NCBI RefSeq assembly: GCF_024346075.1
Contig: NZ_JAGQEK010000005.1
Span: 1-36,557, forward strand
Length of the DNA stretch: 36,557 nucleotides
Source of the DNA: Synechococcus sp. Cruz CV12-2-Slac-r
Lineage (GTDB): Bacteria > Cyanobacteriota > Cyanobacteriia > PCC-6307 > Cyanobiaceae
Direction of reading: 5' to 3'
The translations under genes were made by a program, and so were the position numbers. The notes below the pieces were generated by a model, which worked only from the letters and a program-made list of their open reading frames with translations, searched no databases and was not told where the DNA came from. Positions 1 to 8,673 of the stretch are shown piece after piece; position 1 is the stretch's first letter, and each line of letters opens with the position of its first letter.

Positions 1-1
1 C

Positions 2-43
2 GGTCAATTGCAGGAAGTGAATCTGAGTGCCCCGTCAGGCTAA
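2..43 (+). CDS. 3' end of an unidentified gene (partial)
   Basis: One frame is open from the window edge to a TAA at 41-43 and would encode only the last 13 residues of a protein (GQLQEVNLSAPSG). The other two plus frames also stay open for short distances, so this is weak evidence. It fits as the tail of a plus-strand gene lying directly upstream of the small basic protein. It is too short to identify. Confidence 0.3.
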   Translation, partial: GQLQEVNLSAPSG

Positions 44-70
44 AGTTTTCGTATCTATGGGGTTGATTCT

Positions 71-226
71 TTGTCTAAGCGCAGAAACTTAAAACGGGAA
101 AAGCAAGAGCGCAACCGTGCCTACGCCCGTAAATTCAAAAAACGCAAGCTGCGCAATGATGGTCGTGGTGAAGGTGCCGGCAACGGCGTTACCGGTACTG
201 CCAACAACGGTGGCGCTGCCGATTAA
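71..226 (+). CDS. Small basic protein, 51 aa, function unknown
   Basis: The gene uses a TTG start. The upstream in-frame stop at 41-43 leaves no ATG, GTG or other TTG start available. The first 30 residues are dominated by Lys and Arg (it begins MSKRRNLKREKQERNRAYAR), and the tail is a Gly/Asn/Ala-rich stretch that ends in Asp. This resembles short basic proteins annotated as conserved hypotheticals in picocyanobacteria, and the charge suggests RNA or ribosome contact, but that is inference. The glycosyltransferase starts 13 bases downstream on the same strand, so the two are probably co-transcribed. I do not recognise a named family. Confidence 0.6.
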   Translation: MSKRRNLKREKQERNRAYARKFKKRKLRNDGRGEGAGNGVTGTANNGGAAD

Positions 227-239
227 TCCGCAGGTATAG

Positions 240-1169
240 ATGCTTTTTAGCATTGTTATTCCAACCTATAATCGTTTGCCAATATTGAGCAAATGCCTGG
301 CTGCCCTTGAAGCCCAGAAGGGTTTGGAAGAAGGCGACCATTTTGAGGTTGTATTGGTAGACGACGGTTCCACGGACGGAACCGTCGACTGGCTACAGGA
401 AAATCAACAGCAGCTAACTCACCTGAGGCTGGTGTGCCAAGAACATGGCGGCCCCGCTCTCGGTAGAAATCTTGGTGTTAAGGAAGCCAAAGGCGAAGTA
501 ATTATCTTTATCGATAGCGATTTAGTTGTGTTGCCAAGTTTTCTTGCTGAACACAGCCGTTCCTTGCGAAAATCCTGGAAAGATCGCGGTAATCGCTTGT
601 GTTTTACCTATGGCGCAGTAATAAACACCCACAATTTTGAATTCCCATGCAGTGAACCCCACAAGCTCAGTGATCTCTCGTGGGCATATTTTGCAACTGG
701 AAATGTAGCTATCGATCGCAGTGTTTTAGTGCAATCGGGTTTGTTTGACCCTGCCTTTCAACTTTATGGTTGGGAAGATCTGGAACTTGGTGAACGGCTT
801 CGGCGAATGGGTGTTTTGTTAGTACGCTGCCCTGCCGCGGTGGGATATCACTGGCATCCAGCCTTAAGCCTTGAACAACTTCCCGATTTAGTGCGAAAAG
901 AGCAGGAACGAGCCCGAATGGGCCTGGTTTTTTATCGCAAACATCCCACCAGAAGAGTGCGTTTCATTATTCAATACACAGCCCTTCATCGCTTGTTATG
1001 GGATTTGTTAACTCTCGGTGGAATTTTGAATGTGAATACTCTGAAGCCCCTTCTGGCTTGGTTAATCAAGATAGGAAAACCTGGCTTGGCTATGGAACTG
1101 CTGAGATTGCCCTTGAATCGGATTGGTGTAGAGGCAATGTTTAAACAAGCCCGTCAGGCCAACTGGTAA
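240..1169 (+). CDS. Glycosyltransferase family 2 (GT-A fold)
   Basis: This is a 309-residue cytoplasmic or membrane-associated sugar transferase. The N-terminus SIVIPTYNR is the typical GT2 nucleotide-binding start. VLVDDGSTDGT lies near residue 41 and the metal-binding DSD triad near residue 92. GWEDLELGERLRR near residue 178 carries the ED motif expected for the catalytic base. No multi-spanning membrane domain follows, so it is not a processive synthase. The acceptor and donor sugars cannot be read from the sequence; cell-surface polysaccharide or glycolipid synthesis is the usual role. It follows the small basic protein by 13 bases and precedes rpsB by about 100 bases. Confidence 0.9.
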   Translation: MLFSIVIPTYNRLPILSKCLAALEAQKGLEEGDHFEVVLVDDGSTDGTVDWLQENQQQLTHLRLVCQEHGGPALGRNLGVKEAKGEVIIFIDSDLVVLPSFLAEHSRSLRKSWKDRGNRLCFTYGAVINTHNFEFPCSEPHKLSDLSWAYFATGNVAIDRSVLVQSGLFDPAFQLYGWEDLELGERLRRMGVLLVRCPAAVGYHWHPALSLEQLPDLVRKEQERARMGLVFYRKHPTRRVRFIIQYTALHRLLWDLLTLGGILNVNTLKPLLAWLIKIGKPGLAMELLRLPLNRIGVEAMFKQARQANW

Positions 1170-1194
1170 GTTTAGTAAGTTCTTTCATTCCGCA

Positions 1195-1270
1195 CACCCG
1201 CACGTTTCGGGTGAAGTAAGACCAAATGGTCGAGCTTCCCTGGCGGGTGGTGGCCAACCCGAAACCCACC
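1195..1270 (+). promoter_or_regulatory. Structured rpsB leader with competing hairpins
   Basis: Four short complementary segments precede the rpsB ATG at 1272: CACCCG at 1195-1200, CGGGTG at 1208-1213, CGGGT at 1244-1248 and ACCCG at 1257-1261. The first pair makes a 6-bp stem with a 7-base loop, and the second makes a 5-bp stem with an 8-base loop just before the start codon. The segments can also swap partners. GGTGG at 1246-1250 can instead pair with CCACC at 1266-1270, which touches the start. Autogenous control by S2 is known in some bacteria; its presence here is inference. Confidence 0.3.
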
Positions 1271-1271
1271 G

Positions 1272-1991
1272 ATGGCAGTTGTTACCCTCTCCGAGATGAT
1301 GGAGGCTGGTGCCCATTTTGGCCACCAGACCCGCCGCTGGAATCCCAAGATGCAGCGCTACATCCATTGCGCCCGCAATGGTGTGCACATCATCGACCTC
1401 GTGCAGACAGCCGTCTGCATGAACAATGCATACAAATGGACACGCAGTGCCGCTCGTTCCGGCAAACGTTTCCTCTTCGTAGGCACTAAAAAGCAAGCAG
1501 CTGAAGTTATCGCCCAAGAGGCTGCCCGTTGTGGTGCCAGCTACGTAAACCAGCGCTGGCTGGGGGGGATGCTCACCAACTGGACCACCATGAGGGCGAG
1601 GATTGATCGCCTTAAGGATTTGGAACGGATGGAAAGTTCCGGTGCCATTGCCATGCGTCCCAAAAAGGAAGCAGCGGTGCTACGCAGGGAGCTAGACAGA
1701 CTTCAGAAGTATCTTGGTGGCTTGAAAAATATGCGCCGCCTGCCAGATGTTGTGGTGCTCGTTGATCAAAAACGCGAGTACAATGCGGTTCTGGAATGTC
1801 AAAAGCTAGATATCCCACTTGTTTCAATGTTGGATACCAATTGCGATCCAGACCTCTGCGATGTGCCCATTCCCTGCAACGATGATGCAATTCGTTCGGT
1901 GCAGTTGGTGATCGGCCGCCTGGCAGACGCCATCAATGAAGGCCGCCATGGCGCCCATGATCAAGGCGCCGAACAAGAGGATGAGGGCTAA
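1272..1991 (+). CDS. rpsB: 30S ribosomal protein S2
   Basis: S2 binds the small ribosomal subunit near the head-body junction and is needed for S1 association. The protein is 239 residues, normal for bacteria. It starts [20 protein letters not shown], the standard S2 N-terminus, followed by RRWNPKM, and later shows [10 protein letters not shown] and DTNCDPD. The last 15 residues are an acidic, poorly conserved tail. The start at 1272 is chosen because S2 proteins begin within this motif. It is followed after 62 bases by tsf, the classic rpsB-tsf pairing, so the two are very likely one translation-factor operon. Confidence 0.98.
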   Translation: MAVVTLSEMMEAGAHFGHQTRRWNPKMQRYIHCARNGVHIIDLVQTAVCMNNAYKWTRSAARSGKRFLFVGTKKQAAEVIAQEAARCGASYVNQRWLGGMLTNWTTMRARIDRLKDLERMESSGAIAMRPKKEAAVLRRELDRLQKYLGGLKNMRRLPDVVVLVDQKREYNAVLECQKLDIPLVSMLDTNCDPDLCDVPIPCNDDAIRSVQLVIGRLADAINEGRHGAHDQGAEQEDEG

Positions 1992-2053
1992 ATTCCCTCC
2001 TGCTTCTCCGCTCCATTCCGCTCTACAATCCGCCCTGCTCCCCAGTGCCTCCT

Positions 2054-2707
2054 ATGGCTGAAATTTCAGCGAAACTAGTTAAAGAACTGCGCGACCAAAC
2101 CGGCGCTGGGATGATGGATTGCAAAAAAGCACTCCTGGAGGTTGATGGCGATCTTCAAAAAGCTACTGAATGGCTACGACAAAAAGGAATTTCCTCAGCT
2201 GAAAAGAAGGTGGGTCGCACAGCAGCTGAGGGTTCAGTTGGAAGCTATATCCATACCGGCGCAAGGGTTGGAGTGCTTGTAGAGATAAATTGCGAAACTG
2301 ATTTTGTTGCTAGGGGCGAAAAGTTTCAAGAGTTAGTTCGTAATGTTGCAATGCAGATTGCCGCATGTCCAAACGTTGAATTTGTTTCTACAGACAGCAT
2401 TCCCCCTGAAGTGGCTGAACGCGAATCTGCCATCGAATCAGGTCGTGATGATCTCGGTAATAAACCAGAAGCGATGAAGGTAAAAATAGTTGAAGGTAGA
2501 GTGGCAAAAAGATTGAAAGAGTTGGCGTTGCTTGAGCAACCTTATATAAAGGATAGTTCTTTAACAGTATCTGAATTAGTTAAGCAAGTAGCTGGTATTC
2601 TGGGGGAAAATATTCAAGTAAGACGATTCACCCGATACACTCTCGGAGAGGGTATTGCGGTAGAAAAATTAGATTTTGCAGCTGAAGTTGCTGCCATGGC
2701 TGTTTGA
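2054..2707 (+). CDS. tsf: Elongation factor Ts
   Basis: EF-Ts is the guanine-nucleotide exchange factor for EF-Tu. The 217-residue protein has the short form usual in cyanobacteria, without the long coiled-coil insertion of E. coli EF-Ts. Visible motifs are the N-terminal UBA-like domain with [15 protein letters not shown] near residues 13-27 and CETDFVAR near residue 80, which contacts the EF-Tu G domain. The ATG at 2054 is preferred over a GTG nine bases upstream because [13 protein letters not shown] matches the family start. The leader is C/T-rich with no clear Shine-Dalgarno. It lies downstream of rpsB, and its stop sits 11 bases before the next ATG. Confidence 0.97.
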   Translation: MAEISAKLVKELRDQTGAGMMDCKKALLEVDGDLQKATEWLRQKGISSAEKKVGRTAAEGSVGSYIHTGARVGVLVEINCETDFVARGEKFQELVRNVAMQIAACPNVEFVSTDSIPPEVAERESAIESGRDDLGNKPEAMKVKIVEGRVAKRLKELALLEQPYIKDSSLTVSELVKQVAGILGENIQVRRFTRYTLGEGIAVEKLDFAAEVAAMAV

Positions 2708-2718
2708 TTAACGGCGAA

Positions 2719-3702
2719 ATGGGGGCATCCTCTGAACCCCTGCTTCAGCTTTCTTTAATTCAAGCTAAGGGAGAGAGGGCTGTGCTTGCCCTTTACCCCT
2801 TGCTTGAAGAGTATTTGTCTATATTAAAAGTACAGTTAGAACCTGCTGTTTTTCAAGCTACTTTTCAATTAGTTACTCAGCACCAACCGGAAAATTTCAA
2901 TAATCTCAAAGAAGAGGTGCGCTGGAAATTTAGAACAAGACTTCGTTGGCTTTGTGGCCGTTGTTCAAGCTTTCTCAACGTTGAGCAGCTTTTGCAGCTC
3001 GCGATTAAGCTACAGAAGCATGATCCTGAACCGCAACTACTTGAAAATGAAGTAGTTGAATCAAACCTGCCTCCAGGTTCAATTTCTTTATCTTTGGAAT
3101 TAGCTCCATTAATGGATGGATTTAATCCGCGGGACTTTAGTCAAAATAATCAAGAAGATGAAGAAAGTCTTCCGGCTACTTTTAAGCTAATTCAACAGAT
3201 GCTTGCAGCTGCCTCATTTAAAGGGGTATCACATCTACAGCATTCATTTCCAATGCCCCATGAGCCCCTCGCACTGCACCGTTGGTTGATGGCATGGGAC
3301 TTTGCCCTCGAGCGTAGATTGAGAAACCTTAGTAATGCTGTAAATGTTGAGTTGCATCGCAGGGGGCTTATTCGCAACGTTTTGCCAATCGCCTTATTAG
3401 ACGCTGTGCAAGAAGGTAGTGCTGATGTTCTCTCGGCTCCAGCAAATTTGATAGCGATAACCTTGCCGTATCCCCTAGGGAGCAGTGAAGATTTTTCGCT
3501 GCATGGGGTTTTGTTACGCAGCAGCGATATGGAATATCTCTACCCATCATTGCGCTCTATTCGGGCGCGAATCAACCAAATTAATACAAAATTACTCAGA
3601 ATAGCGAGAAGAGCACAGCACTGGGAGCAGCAGCTGGCCACCCGAAAAGCGGAACAGCAGTGGATCAAAGACAGCCGCCAAGACGAAACTCCGATCTCTT
3701 GA
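2719..3702 (+). CDS. Unrecognised protein between tsf and recG, 327 aa
   Basis: I do not recognise a named domain. The reading frame is long, has normal codon use and shares direction with tsf and recG. The ATG at 2719 lies 11 bases after the tsf stop; a TTG at 2704 would overlap tsf. The 3' end overlaps the proposed recG start by 43 bases. The protein is soluble-looking and Leu-rich. Its middle is acidic (QNNQEDEES). The C-terminal 60 residues are basic and helical (SIRARINQINTKLLRIARRA) and could form a coiled coil or bind nucleic acid. Its position suggests co-expression with translation and DNA-repair genes. Its function is unknown. Confidence 0.8.
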   Translation: MGASSEPLLQLSLIQAKGERAVLALYPLLEEYLSILKVQLEPAVFQATFQLVTQHQPENFNNLKEEVRWKFRTRLRWLCGRCSSFLNVEQLLQLAIKLQKHDPEPQLLENEVVESNLPPGSISLSLELAPLMDGFNPRDFSQNNQEDEESLPATFKLIQQMLAAASFKGVSHLQHSFPMPHEPLALHRWLMAWDFALERRLRNLSNAVNVELHRRGLIRNVLPIALLDAVQEGSADVLSAPANLIAITLPYPLGSSEDFSLHGVLLRSSDMEYLYPSLRSIRARINQINTKLLRIARRAQHWEQQLATRKAEQQWIKDSRQDETPIS

Positions 3703-6185
3703 AGGGAGGGCAAATATCAATTGAATTAGAGCAGTGGTTTACCCGGCTACAGCAAAGCCTTGGCCTTGAAGTTGGTGCTGATTATTTAAATATTCAAGGC
3801 AAACGCAGCCAATTTAATAATTTTTTGGCCGCATCATGCTCGCAGCCCCCAGCTGGTTTAACAACAGATCAGCAAGAAAAACTGCGGAATTATGCGGAGG
3901 GATTTCACAATTACAACAGCTTGTCTGTAGATCAGAGAAAGCGCATCGTAATTGATCTGCGCCGTAGTCTTCATCAATGGCGAACAGAGCTTCAACCTAC
4001 ATCATCCCCATCAGCTCCTAGATTACGGCTAGAAAAAATAGATATAGATACTTCAGAAAGTATTAGTAAACTATCTACTTTCAATCTAAATACACCACTT
4101 GGGCAGATTGATGGTATCAGTTCAAAACTAGCCACACAGTTTGCAAAAATAAATTTATGGCTGGTTAAAGATTTATTACATCATTACCCAAGGGATTATG
4201 TTGACTACTCCCAATTAGTACCAATTAGCAGCCTGCAGCCAGGCTCAACAGCAACAATTGTGGCAACCGTAAAGCGCTGCCATGCATTTGTAAGCCCTAA
4301 AAATCCAAATCTTTCTATTCTTGATTTGCAATTGCAAGATCCAAGTGGAAAACTTAAAATTAGTAAATTTATGGCTGGCCGTCGTTTTACAAGCACCGCT
4401 TGGCTTCATCAGCAAATGCGCTCATATCCTGTTGGTGCAAGGATCGCTGCTAGTGGACTTGTAAAGGAAAGCCGTTTTGGCATCAGCCTTCAAGATCCAT
4501 TGCTGGAGATTTTAGAAACTCCTAATACAAAATTGCAGTCGCGTCAGATTGGTCGCCTGCTTCCTGTTTACCCCTTAGGCGAAGGATTGGTAGCAGAGCG
4601 CTTAAGGGAGTCGGTTATAAAAATTCTTCCTGTTGTTAATCAATTGCTAGATCCTTTACCGGATGTTTGGCGTTTAAAATTAAAACTTATAAGTTTAAGG
4701 GAGGCTCTTTATCAAATACATCAGCCAGAATCGGCAGACTTTCTGCAGGCAAGTCGTCGTCGCCTTGTATTTGATGAATTTCTGCTTTTGCAATTAGCTC
4801 TTGGTTTACGACGTTTGCAGATTAAACTTAAGAATGCGCCAGTTTTGCCAGCTTCAGCTGTAGGAAATAGATTACTTAATTTTCAGAAGTTATTGCCCTT
4901 TCAATTTACGCCGGCACAAGCACGTGTGCTTCAGGAAATAAGAGCTGATATGGCCAAACCTCAACCGATGGCTCGCCTATTGCAGGGAGATGTGGGAAGT
5001 GGCAAAACTGTAGTTGCTATTGCGGCGCTTTTATGTGCAATTGATGCTGGCCACCAGGGCGCCTTGATGGCCCCTACTGAAGTTTTAGCGCAACAGCATT
5101 ATGAGAAGTTGTGTAGTTGGATGCCTCATTTAAATGTTACCGTTGATCTGCTTACTGGCTCCACCCCAGCCCCTCGTCGCAGGGCGTTGTTACAGGATCT
5201 TGCTAATGGACAGTTGCAATTTTTAGTTGGCACCCACGCCCTTATTGAAGATCCAGTTAATTTTGTAAGTTTAGGCTTAGTTGTTGTAGATGAGCAGCAT
5301 CGTTTTGGTGTAGCGCAACGCAACCGCTTGCTGAATAAAGGGCTTCAACCCCACCTTCTTACTATGACGGCAACGCCAATTCCACGAACCCTTGCACTAA
5401 GTGTGCATGGCGATTTAGATGTAAGCCAGATAGATGCTCTTCCTCCAGGGCGCTTACCAATTATAACGCAAGTACTTAGTAATCAGGAGAGGTGGATTGC
5501 GGAGGAATTAATTAGAACTGAGGTGGCTGCTGGTCATCAGGCTTATGTTGTTTTACCTCTGGTTGATGAATCAGAAAAAATAGAACTTCGTTCTGCTGTT
5601 GAGGAACATCAAAGATTGGCCCATGAGGTGTTCCCAGATTTAAGCCTTGGCTTGCTACATGGTCGCCTTAACAGCTCTGATAAACAAGCAGCCATCGAAG
5701 CTTTTTCCCGTGGTGTAACTCAAGTTCTAATTTCCACAACAGTTGTAGAGGTTGGGGTTGATGTTCCAAATGCCACGGTAATGGTTATCGAACATGCAGA
5801 ACGCTTTGGCCTTGCCCAAATGCATCAACTAAGGGGCAGAGTAGGAAGAGGAACTTCCCCATCCCATTGCCTTCTAATTAATAACAGCAGTTCTGCGATA
5901 GCAAAACAAAGGCTTGATGTTTTAGCGCGTAGCTCGGATGGTTTTGAAATTGCTGAGGTAGACCTTAGGTTGCGGGGGCCAGGACAGGTTTTGGGCACTC
6001 AGCAATCAGGCCTACCTGATCTTGCCCTTGCCAGTCTTAGTGATGATGGCAGTATCCTTGAAGAGGCTCGCGATGTAGCCCAAGCGATCTTGGCAGCAGA
6101 TCCTGAATTGATAGAACATCGCCAGCTGGCTGAGGATCTTGCCTTACAAAAACAAAAATTAGCAAATGCTGCCCGCCTAAATTGA
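3660..6185 (+). CDS. recG: ATP-dependent DNA helicase RecG
   Basis: RecG remodels stalled replication forks and Holliday junctions. The 841-residue product has a cyanobacterial-style N-terminal extension, then the wedge/OB-fold domain (LLHHYPRDYVDYS near residue 175), then a superfamily 2 helicase core. Walker A is GDVGSGKT near residue 443, the DEQH box is VVVDEQHRFG near residue 543, and motif III is TMTATPIPRT. The C-terminal helicase half carries ISTTVVEVGVDVPNA and QLRGRVGRG. The start is uncertain: GTG at 3660 or TTG at 3699, the latter overlapping the upstream stop as TTGA. The stop overlaps a possible TTG start of the next gene, which indicates translational coupling. Confidence 0.96.
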   Translation: MDQRQPPRRNSDLLKGGQISIELEQWFTRLQQSLGLEVGADYLNIQGKRSQFNNFLAASCSQPPAGLTTDQQEKLRNYAEGFHNYNSLSVDQRKRIVIDLRRSLHQWRTELQPTSSPSAPRLRLEKIDIDTSESISKLSTFNLNTPLGQIDGISSKLATQFAKINLWLVKDLLHHYPRDYVDYSQLVPISSLQPGSTATIVATVKRCHAFVSPKNPNLSILDLQLQDPSGKLKISKFMAGRRFTSTAWLHQQMRSYPVGARIAASGLVKESRFGISLQDPLLEILETPNTKLQSRQIGRLLPVYPLGEGLVAERLRESVIKILPVVNQLLDPLPDVWRLKLKLISLREALYQIHQPESADFLQASRRRLVFDEFLLLQLALGLRRLQIKLKNAPVLPASAVGNRLLNFQKLLPFQFTPAQARVLQEIRADMAKPQPMARLLQGDVGSGKTVVAIAALLCAIDAGHQGALMAPTEVLAQQHYEKLCSWMPHLNVTVDLLTGSTPAPRRRALLQDLANGQLQFLVGTHALIEDPVNFVSLGLVVVDEQHRFGVAQRNRLLNKGLQPHLLTMTATPIPRTLALSVHGDLDVSQIDALPPGRLPIITQVLSNQERWIAEELIRTEVAAGHQAYVVLPLVDESEKIELRSAVEEHQRLAHEVFPDLSLGLLHGRLNSSDKQAAIEAFSRGVTQVLISTTVVEVGVDVPNATVMVIEHAERFGLAQMHQLRGRVGRGTSPSHCLLINNSSSAIAKQRLDVLARSSDGFEIAEVDLRLRGPGQVLGTQQSGLPDLALASLSDDGSILEEARDVAQAILAADPELIEHRQLAEDLALQKQKLANAARLN

Positions 6186-6196
6186 ATTTATTTCAT

Positions 6197-6850
6197 ATGC
6201 AACGACCCTGGAATTCACTAAGCATTCATGATTGTGGGGAGCCTCTAGTTAGCCTTCCAGCCTGCTTAGCTCGCTGGCAGCCCCACCCGTATGCAGTTTT
6301 AGGGGCTCCATATCCTGAGGGAATTGACCCATTTCGACTACGCCAAGCAGTGCTGCTGCGGCTTCTTAAAGCTCAGTTGATATTGCAACAAGGTCCACTG
6401 AAATGTGGGCTACTTGTATTTGATGCCTGGCGGCCAATTGCTGTGCAGCAATACATGGTGGATTGGAGCCTTGCCCAGCCAGGGGCTACGGCTGCGGCCG
6501 TGGAAGCGTTATGGGCGCCACCCAGCACAAACCCCCTTACACCGCCGCCCCACAGCACTGGCGCAGCGGTTGATCTTTGTTTAGTGGGCAACGATGGGGT
6601 ACGCCTAGCGATGGGTGGAGAAATTGATGCTTGCGGCGATATTGCAAAACCGGAGCACTTTGCAAACGCGTTGGCGGGCTCAGAGCAAGAAATTTGGCAG
6701 TTTCATAGAAACCACTTAGCCAAGGCGATGGCAATGGTGGGTTTTAGTCAGCATCCCCATGAATGGTGGCACTTCAGCTATGGAGATCAAATGTGGGCCT
6801 GGCACTGTGGGATGAGTTCAGCTCGTTATGGAACAGCACCCTGCGGTTGA
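6197..6850 (+). CDS. VanX-like D-Ala-D-Ala dipeptidase (peptidase M15D)
   Basis: This family hydrolyses D-Ala-D-Ala with a single zinc. The expected residues are present: FDAWRP near residue 76 (VanX Arg71 equivalent), HSTGAAVDL near residue 118 (zinc His and Asp), and EWWHFSYGD near residue 193 (catalytic Glu and third zinc ligand). The length of 217 aa is close to VanX. There is no signal peptide, so it is probably cytoplasmic as VanX is. The ATG at 6197 is preferred over a TTG at 6182 that overlaps the recG stop. No vanH or vanA partners are nearby, so a role in peptidoglycan or D-Ala-D-Ala recycling is more likely than vancomycin resistance. The 3' end overlaps sir by 25 bases. Confidence 0.88.
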   Translation: MQRPWNSLSIHDCGEPLVSLPACLARWQPHPYAVLGAPYPEGIDPFRLRQAVLLRLLKAQLILQQGPLKCGLLVFDAWRPIAVQQYMVDWSLAQPGATAAAVEALWAPPSTNPLTPPPHSTGAAVDLCLVGNDGVRLAMGGEIDACGDIAKPEHFANALAGSEQEIWQFHRNHLAKAMAMVGFSQHPHEWWHFSYGDQMWAWHCGMSSARYGTAPCG

Positions 6851-8622
6851 AGTAGATCCATAAGCTGTTTTTTCTCTAGTTGATTGCAATAGTCACCAAA
6901 ACTTTGCTTCTTCCCGTTATCGCGCCAATGTTGCAACAAAGGTTTAATGGTGATTTCAAGATCCATTAAAGGGAGTTTATCGAGGATCGGCTGCGCCAAG
7001 CGCGTGAGGCCTGGATTGCCGCCCAACCAGAGTTGATATTGATCAACACCACTACCAACTAAAGCCAGCTCAGCCATATACGGACGAGCGCAGCCATTTG
7101 GGCAACCCGTCATACGAAGCAGAATAGGTGTTGTAATTTCTTCCGCCTCAAGCAATTTTTCAAGTCTTTCAATTACTGAGGGCAGAATTCTTTCTGATTC
7201 AGTTATGGCAAGTCCGCAGGTTGGCAGCGCAGGGCAGGCGATCGCATGGCGTGAAAGGAGGCTTGTTTCCGCTGGATTTGTCCAGCCGATTTCAGCAAGG
7301 GCTTCTGCTACTTCCTGACGCTGGTTACGGGCGATGTTGCAAAGCAAAATATCTTGATTAGCGGTAAGCCGTATTTCGGGAAGATAACGCTCCACAAGTT
7401 TTCTTAAGCCAACTTTGCGTTCCCCATCCAACCGGCCACAAAGCAAGGGAAGACCAACAAACCAACGGCCGTCGCCCTGTTGGTGCCAACCCAAATAATC
7501 CTCGAGTACAGGCTTTGGCTCTATTAAAGCTGCGGTAATGCCGCCAGGAAAATAACGCTCAAGTTCGCTGCGGAACCAGGCGATGCCCCGATCATGAATC
7601 AGATATTTCATGCGGCCATGGCGCCGTTGTTCGCGATCGCCGTTGTCACGTTGCAAAGCCACCACGGCCTGCACAAGATCGAGAATATCGGTTCCTTTTA
7701 CATAACCAAGGCAATCAGCTGAACGGGCAAAGGTTTCTTCCTTGTTGTGAGTGCGGCCCATCCCACCGCCCACGTAAACATTGCAACCTCTCAATTTCCC
7801 AGCCAAATCAGTAAACGCAACAAGGCCAAGATCCTGGGTTAACAAATCGATTGAATTGTCTCCAGGCACCGTTACGCCCACCTTGAATTTGCGGGGCATG
7901 TAGGTGGAGCCGTAGAGGGGCTCCTCTGGATCACCACTGTTGAGCTTGCCCTCGAGCTGCCGCTTACGCACCTTGCTGCAGGCGATTGACGGACGAATTT
8001 TGTAGCGCTTTTCCCCATCTACCCAAAGTTCTAAGTAGGCCCCTGCAGCTGCTTTTGGTGCCAATAGATCAGCAATATCGTCTGCTAAACGGCGAGCAAC
8101 TGGGTATCCAAGGCCCTCATATGGGGCGGCGGGAGCCATCACGTTGCGATTGATATCGCCACAGGCAGCAAGGGTTGAACCCAGATTCCTAACTATTGAT
8201 GCGAGCACAGTGCGGAGATCTTGCTTTGCAATGCCGTGAAGCTGAAAAGCCTGCCGTGTCGTAACACGCATGCTGCCATTGCCGTATTGATTGGCTAATT
8301 GATCCAGAGCAAGGAAAAGTTGAGCGGGCACCTTGCCCCCTGGGCTGCGCAAGCGCAACATCATTCCCCAATCCTTAGCCTGCCCCTTGAGGCGGTTATC
8401 ACGGTTGTCTTGCTGGTAAGAACCATGAAATTTCAAGATTTGCACGGCCCCATCAGTGAAGAAGGGCAAATCGTTTTCTAGTTCGCTTGCCAGGGGCTCT
8501 CGCAGGTGCTGGCTGTTTGCCTTTAACTGCTCAAATTTGCTGGGTTCTTTAGAAGCCAAAGGAGTTGGCGCAATAGTCACAGGCTGGCTCAGGCTCCGGA
8601 TCAACGTCTTAGCAACGACCAT
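6826..8622 (-). CDS. sir: Ferredoxin-sulfite reductase
   Basis: The enzyme reduces sulfite to sulfide with six electrons from ferredoxin in assimilatory sulfate reduction. The 598-residue protein has the siroheme/[4Fe-4S] architecture. The N-terminal half has TDGAVQILKFHGSYQQDNRD and RVTTRQAFQLHG. The cluster ligands are CPALPTC near residues 462-468 and CPNGC near 503-507, the C-X5-C plus C-X3-C pattern. FHGSYQQDNR favours sulfite over nitrite reductase. The start is ATG at 8622, with a TTG two codons upstream. It is divergent from glyS across only 51 bases, so the promoters must be compact or overlap coding sequence. It converges on the VanX-like gene with a 25-base overlap. Confidence 0.94.
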   Translation of the reverse strand: MVVAKTLIRSLSQPVTIAPTPLASKEPSKFEQLKANSQHLREPLASELENDLPFFTDGAVQILKFHGSYQQDNRDNRLKGQAKDWGMMLRLRSPGGKVPAQLFLALDQLANQYGNGSMRVTTRQAFQLHGIAKQDLRTVLASIVRNLGSTLAACGDINRNVMAPAAPYEGLGYPVARRLADDIADLLAPKAAAGAYLELWVDGEKRYKIRPSIACSKVRKRQLEGKLNSGDPEEPLYGSTYMPRKFKVGVTVPGDNSIDLLTQDLGLVAFTDLAGKLRGCNVYVGGGMGRTHNKEETFARSADCLGYVKGTDILDLVQAVVALQRDNGDREQRRHGRMKYLIHDRGIAWFRSELERYFPGGITAALIEPKPVLEDYLGWHQQGDGRWFVGLPLLCGRLDGERKVGLRKLVERYLPEIRLTANQDILLCNIARNQRQEVAEALAEIGWTNPAETSLLSRHAIACPALPTCGLAITESERILPSVIERLEKLLEAEEITTPILLRMTGCPNGCARPYMAELALVGSGVDQYQLWLGGNPGLTRLAQPILDKLPLMDLEITIKPLLQHWRDNGKKQSFGDYCNQLEKKQLMDLLQPQGAVP

Positions 8623-8673
8623 AAACAATCCAGCCCGATGGATTCATAAAGTTGAAGAAGAAACTAAAAGAAG

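Noticed and set aside
6197-6850. Vancomycin-resistance cluster
   Set aside because: Only a VanX-like gene is present; vanH, vanA/B ligase and vanRS are absent and the neighbours are recG and sir.
6826-8622. Nitrite reductase instead of sulfite reductase
   Set aside because: The two families share siroheme/[4Fe-4S] motifs, but the FHGSYQQDNR and TTRQAFQLHG segments are those of ferredoxin-sulfite reductases; there are no nitrate-assimilation neighbours.
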